This document shows positions 58,039 through 64,000 of a stretch of 64,000 nucleotides of DNA, piece by piece. The DNA is from an uncultured Clostridia bacterium (GTDB lineage Bacteria > Bacillota > Clostridia > Oscillospirales > Acutalibacteraceae). The DNA is taken from contig CANQDR010000002.1 of assembly GCA_947593615.1 (NCBI GenBank), positions 30,503 through 94,502 on the forward strand, in the 5' to 3' direction. Position 1 is the first letter of the stretch. Each line of letters opens with the position of its first letter. Both the position numbers and the translations under genes were made by a program. The notes under the pieces are model-generated. The model saw only the letters and a program-made list of their open reading frames with translations. It was not told the origin of the DNA and did no database searches.

Positions 58039-59247
58039 ATGAAAATTCTTGTTATCAATGCAGGAAGCTCATCGCTGAAATATCAGCTTATTGACGCAAA
58101 TGATGAAAAGGTGCTTGCCAAAGGCAACTGCGAAAGAATAGGCACCGACGGTGCTTTCATCGGTTTTAAAACTCCAAGCGGCGAAAAAATAGAACGCAAA
58201 ACTCAGATGCTTAACCATACACAGGCTTTTGAGGCTGTTAAAAATGCGCTTATAGATCCCGAATACGGCGCAATAAAAGACCTTTCGGAAGTTTCCGCAA
58301 TAGGACACAGAGTTGTACAGGGCGGTGCTTATTTTGATAAATCCGTTCTTATCAACAACGAGGTCATAAAAAAAATCGGAGAATTTTCTCCGCTTGCTCC
58401 GCTTCATAATCCTGCCAATTTGCAGGGAATTGAGGCTTGTGCAAAGGTTTTTGGAGCAAAAGTTCCGCAGGTAGCTGTTTTTGATACTGCATTCCACCAG
58501 ACAATGCCCGAAAAAGCATTTATGTATGCCATACCTTACAAATACTATGAGAAATTCGGCGTGCGCAAATACGGATTTCACGGTACCTCTCACCGCTATG
58601 TTACAGATAAAATGGCTGAGATTATGGGCAGAAAAAAGGAAGATCTCAAGCTCATTACATGCCACATAGGCAACGGCTCGTCAATTACGGCAGTTAAAAA
58701 CGGCAAGGTTATTGATACAACAATGGGACTTACGCCGCTCGGCGGATTTATGATGGGTACGCGTTCAGGCTCTCTTGACCCGTCGGTTATAACTTTCATT
58801 GCAGAAAAAGAGCATCTTACGGCTGATGAAATGTCTAAAATCCTCAACAAGGAATCGGGACTTTTAGGAATATCTGGAATTTCTTCCGATGACCGCGATG
58901 TCAGTGAGGCTGAAGCAAAAGGCAATATGCGCGCTCATCTTGCACACGAAATGCTTTATTATCAGATTGCAAAGTACATCGGAAGCTATTACGTTGCTCT
59001 CGGAGGCTGTGACGGAATCGTATTTACCGCTGGTCTTGGAGAAAACCAGCCTCAGCTTCGTGAAAGAGTTTGCGATTATCTTGAATGTCTGGGAGTTAAA
59101 ATGGATAAGGAGTTTAACGCTAAAGCCTTGCACGGCGTAACAGGAACGCTTTCTGCTCCGGATTCAAAAATCCGCGTTGAGCTTATTGCAACAGACGAAG
59201 AAATGGTAATTGCAAGGGATACGAAAGCTATTGTTGAAAATCTTTAA
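58039..59247 (+). CDS. ackA: Acetate kinase
   Basis: ILVINAGSSSLKYQL; GTSHRYV; CHIGNGSSI. Confidence 0.96.
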   Translation: MKILVINAGSSSLKYQLIDANDEKVLAKGNCERIGTDGAFIGFKTPSGEKIERKTQMLNHTQAFEAVKNALIDPEYGAIKDLSEVSAIGHRVVQGGAYFDKSVLINNEVIKKIGEFSPLAPLHNPANLQGIEACAKVFGAKVPQVAVFDTAFHQTMPEKAFMYAIPYKYYEKFGVRKYGFHGTSHRYVTDKMAEIMGRKKEDLKLITCHIGNGSSITAVKNGKVIDTTMGLTPLGGFMMGTRSGSLDPSVITFIAEKEHLTADEMSKILNKESGLLGISGISSDDRDVSEAEAKGNMRAHLAHEMLYYQIAKYIGSYYVALGGCDGIVFTAGLGENQPQLRERVCDYLECLGVKMDKEFNAKALHGVTGTLSAPDSKIRVELIATDEEMVIARDTKAIVENL

Positions 59248-59284
59248 TAAAACTCTTTGATAATTTATCAAATATCTAAATTTT

Positions 59285-59318
59285 AAGGGTCAGCTCAGAA
59301 TACGAGCTGACCCTTTTA
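59285..59318. terminator. Intrinsic terminator
   Basis: AAGGGTCAGCTC/GAGCTGACCCTT. Confidence 0.85.
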
Positions 59319-59332
59319 TGATAATGTGCTGT

Positions 59333-59563
59333 TTATGCGCGATTTTTTGAAACTGAATCGTCCATAACGGTATCTCTTGTATCTCTGAATAAAAGCGAAA
59401 TGCACCAGATAGCAGAAAGGCCTACGAGAATGTAAATTATTCTGCTTATAATTCCCGTCTGTCCTCCGCAGATCCAAGCTACAAGGTCAAACTGGAAAAT
59501 ACCAATGCTTCCCCAGTTGAGTCCGCCGATTACAAGTAGCGTCAACGCGATTTTATCAAGCAT
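59333..59563 (-). CDS. DUF378 family small membrane protein
   Basis: IALTLLVIGGLNWGSIGIFQFDLVAWI. Confidence 0.88.
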   Translation of the reverse strand: MLDKIALTLLVIGGLNWGSIGIFQFDLVAWICGGQTGIISRIIYILVGLSAIWCISLLFRDTRDTVMDDSVSKNRA

Positions 59564-59626
59564 TTAAAAATCCTCCTTTTTAATTGCTGATAATAGTGTT
59601 GACGTTTATATATCATTTATTCATTT

Positions 59627-60007
59627 TTATTTAAAAAAGAAAAACAAAAAACCTACGATTGCAAAACCAAAAACAATTATAGCTATTCCGATGATTCTGG
59701 TAATCTTCATAGCCTTTTTAATTTTATACTTGGAAATCATATTTTCCGTAGGAAATGGAAGTAAGATCAACAAAATTCCAAGAATTGTACAGCTTATAGA
59801 CGCAATAATCGTTCCGGGTACTTTCAAAAAAGGAAAAAGCAAAAGTCCTATCGGAATTCCGAAAACGCATACTGCATTTACAAATGAAAAAAATTTTTCA
59901 AATTTTTCGGTCATTTCATAATATTTGTTTGCTTTTGCGTGACAATCAGTATCGCAATACTGTTCAAAATATGATATTTCCTTTGCACAATATTCGCATT
60001 TTTTCAT
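59627..60007 (-). CDS. Zinc-finger membrane protein
   Basis: CEYCAKEISYFEQYCDTDCHAK plus TM segments. Confidence 0.7.
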   Translation of the reverse strand: MKKCEYCAKEISYFEQYCDTDCHAKANKYYEMTEKFEKFFSFVNAVCVFGIPIGLLLFPFLKVPGTIIASISCTILGILLILLPFPTENMISKYKIKKAMKITRIIGIAIIVFGFAIVGFLFFFFK

Positions 60008-60305
60008 AAAAGCACCCTTTCAAAGGTTTTCTCAAATAATTTTATCACAATTATTTTTCCTTTTCAACTCGGAAAAATAAACTTTTTAGTAATGTAGCTG
60101 AGAACAAATGTTTCTGCTGTATGAACGTTTTAATAAAACTCGGTTTTTTTCACAAATATATGAATTCAAGCCTGATTATCCCATTTTTCAACAAATAAAA
60201 AATATAATAAACATATAAATATTGACATGATTGTATATTTGTATTAATATATAAGTGTACTATATTTATTAATACAAAATAAATAATTTTTAAAGGAGGT
60301 TAATT

Positions 60306-60683
60306 ATGTTTCAAATTGATTTTGCGTCGCGTGTTCCTATTTATGAGCAGCTCTGCACAAACATAATCAAGTTAGCCTCTGCAGGCGTAATAAAATCCGG
60401 TGACAAACTGCCGCCTGTCAGAATTCTTGCAACACAGCTGGGAGTAAATCCAAACACGGTAGCAAAAGCATATCGGGAGCTTGAAAGCGACGGATATATT
60501 TTTTCAACTGTGGGCAGAGGCAGCTTCCTAACTGACAAGCTTTCCGAAAACTCGGCTCAGAAAATACTTGCAGTAGATGAATTTAAAATTGCCGCTTCAA
60601 AAGCACATATCTTCGGCGTAAGCAAGGACGACCTGATAGAAATAGTTGAAAAAACATATGAAGGAGGTCAAAGCATTGATTGA
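60306..60683 (+). CDS. GntR family transcriptional regulator (YtrA-like)
   Basis: DKLPPVRILATQLGVNPNTVAKAYRELESDGYIFSTVGRGSF. Confidence 0.93.
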   Translation: MFQIDFASRVPIYEQLCTNIIKLASAGVIKSGDKLPPVRILATQLGVNPNTVAKAYRELESDGYIFSTVGRGSFLTDKLSENSAQKILAVDEFKIAASKAHIFGVSKDDLIEIVEKTYEGGQSID

Positions 60684-61575
60684 GATTAAAAATCTTACTA
60701 AAAAATTTGATAAGATAACAGCAATAAATAATATGAACGTCAATATAAATGACGGTTCCGTGCTTGGACTTGTAGGAAGCAACGGAAGCGGAAAATCAAC
60801 TCTGCTGCGGCTTTTGTCAGGCGTGTATCAGCCTGATGCCGGAGAAATATTGATTGACGGAAATAAGCTGTTCGACAATCCTAAGGCAAAAGGCGAATGT
60901 TATTTTATTCCCGACTTTCCGTTTTTTTACAACAACAGCACGATAAACAGCACTGCATTTCTTTACAGAAGGCTTTATCCAAACTGGAGCGAAGAACAGT
61001 TTAACCACTATTGCTCAATATTTCCGATAAAGCGCGATGCAAGAATTATAAACATGTCAAAGGGTATGCAGCGTCAGGCTGCACTGATACTTGCTCTTTC
61101 AACATGTCCGAAGTATCTTTTTCTTGACGAAATATTCGACGGTCTTGACCCTGTTGTCCGTCATTTGCTTAAGAGAATACTTATTGACCACGTGTCAGAA
61201 AATAATATGACCGTAATAATTGCATCTCACAACCTCAGAGAGCTTGAGGATCTATGCGACCGAGTGTGTCTTATGCACAGAGGAACAATGCTTATGGAGC
61301 GTGAAATAGACGCATTAAGATTAGGACTTCGCAAGGTACAGGTTGCATTCTCGGAAATACCTATTGCATCTAATATTTTTGAGGGCATAAATGTCATTAA
61401 CGTATGGCAGAACGGAAATATATTTAACGTAACAATAAGAGGAACGGAAGAAGATTTTATGCCGAAATTAAACGCGCTCAATCCTGTGTATATTTCGGCA
61501 ATGCCGCTTACTCTTGAAGAAATATTTATAAGTGAAATGGGGGCAGCAGGCTATGACGTCAACAGTATCCTTTAA
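60676..61575 (+). CDS. ABC transporter ATP-binding protein
   Basis: Walker A GSNGSGKST; TTG start after AAGGAGG. Confidence 0.93.
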   Translation: MIEIKNLTKKFDKITAINNMNVNINDGSVLGLVGSNGSGKSTLLRLLSGVYQPDAGEILIDGNKLFDNPKAKGECYFIPDFPFFYNNSTINSTAFLYRRLYPNWSEEQFNHYCSIFPIKRDARIINMSKGMQRQAALILALSTCPKYLFLDEIFDGLDPVVRHLLKRILIDHVSENNMTVIIASHNLRELEDLCDRVCLMHRGTMLMEREIDALRLGLRKVQVAFSEIPIASNIFEGINVINVWQNGNIFNVTIRGTEEDFMPKLNALNPVYISAMPLTLEEIFISEMGAAGYDVNSIL

Positions 61576-63580
61576 AGAAAAATTTAAGCAGGCTTTTTCA
61601 ATTTTTAAATGGGAACTAAAGTCCTGCACCGGCACACTTGTAGTATTTTCAATACTCGCAGCCGTATTTATGACAATAATTCTTACACTCTGTCTGGTTA
61701 TAGGAAATCCTAATAACGATTTTATGTATACTGTTTCTTCAGGAATGACATATGAAATACCGCTACAGGTTTTCCAGATACTCTCATCGGGAATGATTTA
61801 TTTCCTTACCATTATCTTTACCATAATATACACCGTTAAGGTATATTCATATCTTCACAACAAGCGCAAAGCAGACCTTTACGGGTCGCTTCCGGTAAGC
61901 AGGGTAACTTTGTTCTTTTCAAAATCAGCGTCGGCATTTATTTTTTCTTTGTTTCCTGCTTTATTCTTTTTGGGAATTATGTCAATTATCTCAATCTGCG
62001 CAGGTCAGCCGCTCGTAAATGAAGCAACACAAACTTATTTAAAATTAGTTATAGGCACTTTATCCTGTATTTCAGCATACGGACTCATCTCGATATGCTG
62101 CGGAACAACAATAAACTCCGTAATTATGTTTATAGCCGTATGTGTGGCATACCCTCTTTCGGCTATGTTTGTAAAAGGCGTAGCAGGCGGATTTTTCTAC
62201 GGCTCATATTCAGAAATTTTCAAAGATCATTTTATTATGAATGCCCTTAATCCTCTTGCCGCATATGACGGAATTAACGTAATATACTGGATCATATTTA
62301 CATTAATATGCATTGCAGGCTCGGCGTTTCTTGTCAGAAAGAGAAAAGCCGAACGAGCACAGTCGTCATTTGCATATTATCTGCCCTGCCATATTGTAAA
62401 GGTACTTGTATCATTCCTCGCAGGTATGTTTCTCGGTGTACTTTTCGGCTCACTCAATGTGTTTGGATACGGATTATTAGGCTTTGTATTCGGATTTATT
62501 CTGGGAAGTATTCCTGCGTTTACAATATGCCATCTGATATTTTATAAAGGTTTTTCAAAGCTTGTTTCAACCTCCATACCGCTTGGCGGCTTAATAATAG
62601 CAGTAATTGTGGGAATAGCTTTATGCGATTTTGATGTTTTTGGATACAATACATTTATTCCTAATTCTGACGATGTTGAAAGCGCAGGTCTTATTGATAC
62701 AGACTACTGCTATTATGACAAAGATGAAAGCTTTTCTTCATTAACAAAAAAATCAGCAGGCGACTTTGACAAAAAGGAAGACATAAATACAATTATAAAT
62801 TTTCATCAGCAATATATAGGCAGAGAAAACATTGCTTCTATTGCTTCAAATGAGAAATTTTCAAATGTATGGTACGATATGTTAGCGAACAATATGCCGT
62901 TTTCGGTTAATCCTCCGCAGTACTGTTTTGCATACAGGCTGACAAATGGTATGACGGTTACAAGGATTTACACCCCAATTGGCTTTGACTCTATCTACTC
63001 AGATGAATATTATTTTATTAACACTACAGAAATAACCTCAAAGAAAGAATACGTTGAAAAGTACAGCGCAATGGAGCGTGCGGATATTAGTAACATAACG
63101 ACTTTTACTGTTGATGCTCTCAAACGCAGTGGATATGAAGGGTCAGCTGATTTACTCCCAAATTATAACGATATAAATAATAACACATTAAATGAACAGG
63201 CAAATAACGCCAAAAAAGTTTTAAATGCGCTTAAAAAAGATTTTGCCGCAGATAAATCGACTACTGATGTTGTTCTTGAGCCGTTTCATTCGATATCATC
63301 AGATTATTATGACGGCTATTCATATCATAGCAGTCTTTACGAATATTCTAAAGAATATCCTGACGTTGTATGTATGATAAGTATTTGGACAAATAATAAC
63401 ATGGATAATGAGATATCATCATTCAGTCAGATTTTTTCAGGAGATTACTTTAACTATCATACAACGTCTGAATATTATTTTATTCCGAAAAGCTACACCA
63501 ACACGATAAATGTGTTAAAAGAAATCGGAGTGTTAAATGACGATTTGACAATTAACGAAAATAGTGCGTATTTTTATTAA
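61553..63580 (+). CDS. ABC transporter permease-like membrane protein
   Basis: Multi-TM; overlaps ABC ATPase gene. Confidence 0.82.
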   Translation: MTSTVSFKEKFKQAFSIFKWELKSCTGTLVVFSILAAVFMTIILTLCLVIGNPNNDFMYTVSSGMTYEIPLQVFQILSSGMIYFLTIIFTIIYTVKVYSYLHNKRKADLYGSLPVSRVTLFFSKSASAFIFSLFPALFFLGIMSIISICAGQPLVNEATQTYLKLVIGTLSCISAYGLISICCGTTINSVIMFIAVCVAYPLSAMFVKGVAGGFFYGSYSEIFKDHFIMNALNPLAAYDGINVIYWIIFTLICIAGSAFLVRKRKAERAQSSFAYYLPCHIVKVLVSFLAGMFLGVLFGSLNVFGYGLLGFVFGFILGSIPAFTICHLIFYKGFSKLVSTSIPLGGLIIAVIVGIALCDFDVFGYNTFIPNSDDVESAGLIDTDYCYYDKDESFSSLTKKSAGDFDKKEDINTIINFHQQYIGRENIASIASNEKFSNVWYDMLANNMPFSVNPPQYCFAYRLTNGMTVTRIYTPIGFDSIYSDEYYFINTTEITSKKEYVEKYSAMERADISNITTFTVDALKRSGYEGSADLLPNYNDINNNTLNEQANNAKKVLNALKKDFAADKSTTDVVLEPFHSISSDYYDGYSYHSSLYEYSKEYPDVVCMISIWTNNNMDNEISSFSQIFSGDYFNYHTTSEYYFIPKSYTNTINVLKEIGVLNDDLTINENSAYFY

Positions 63581-63596
63581 TTATCCGAGGTGTAAA

Positions 63597-64000
63597 ATGG
63601 AGCTTTTTAAAGGACGTCCCGAAAGCACGGACAACAGAGAAGAACGTGAAATAAGGGTTTATGACTTGCTCGACAGCCTGGGAATTGAGTATATGCGCAC
63701 AGACCACGAACCTGCCGATACAATGGAAGCGTGCAATAAAATTGACGCTGTGCTTGATGTTGTAATCTGCAAAAATTTGTTTCTGTGCAACAGACAAAAA
63801 ACAAATTTTTATTTACTGATGATGCCCGGCGACAAGCCGTTTAAAACAAAGGAGCTGTCAAGCCAAATTAACAGCGCAAGGCTCTCGTTTGCGTCAGAAG
63901 AAGCAATGCTTGAATACCTTGACATAATGCTCATGTACGGTAAGGAAGCAAGCAACCGAAAACAAGAGATAGACCGCCAGCACTACACTATTCCGAACCA
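63597..64000 (+). CDS. YbaK/prolyl-tRNA deacylase-like protein, truncated by window edge
   Basis: MELFKGRPESTDNREEREIRVYDLLDSLGIEYMRTDHEPADTMEAC...; ORF runs off the end. Confidence 0.75.
   Translation, partial: MELFKGRPESTDNREEREIRVYDLLDSLGIEYMRTDHEPADTMEACNKIDAVLDVVICKNLFLCNRQKTNFYLLMMPGDKPFKTKELSSQINSARLSFASEEAMLEYLDIMLMYGKEASNRKQEIDRQHYTIPN

Overview
Low-GC Firmicutes (Clostridia-like, probably Ruminococcaceae) chromosome segment containing a complete-looking ~35.5 kb siphovirus-type prophage (HK97-like head genes). The prophage is integrated in an elongator-type tRNA-Met(CAT) gene and bounded by a perfect 54-bp direct repeat (6283-6336 / 41835-41888). Host flanks carry glnS, gltX and pckA on the left. 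On the right are DUF1015, a PNPOx-like protein, asparaginase, TspO, APH, adhE, an antiporter, an NlpC/P60 hydrolase, glgB, tmcAL, ackA, a GntR/ABC cluster and a YbaK-like deacylase. The prophage has integrase, an Ltp-like putative exclusion protein, ImmA, a CI/Cro-type switch, a HUH Rep, terminase, portal, protease, capsid and tail genes with a -1 frameshift signal, lysis genes, and right-end cargo. The main find is a compact four-gene operon (12023-15254) in the early region. It resembles type IV (IV-B-like) CRISPR-Cas effector genes: Csf1-like with an extra helical C-terminus, Csf2/Cas7-like, Csf3/Cas5-like and a CysH/PAPS-reductase-like protein with an altered PP-loop. No CRISPR array, cas6, DinG/RecD helicase or adaptation genes are visible. 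Other finds are promoter-plus-terminator small-RNA-like modules in the lysogeny region, a 23-copy nonapeptide-repeat protein, and a 5 x 128-bp tandem repeat beside the tRNA. All family assignments come from reading motifs; no database search was run.
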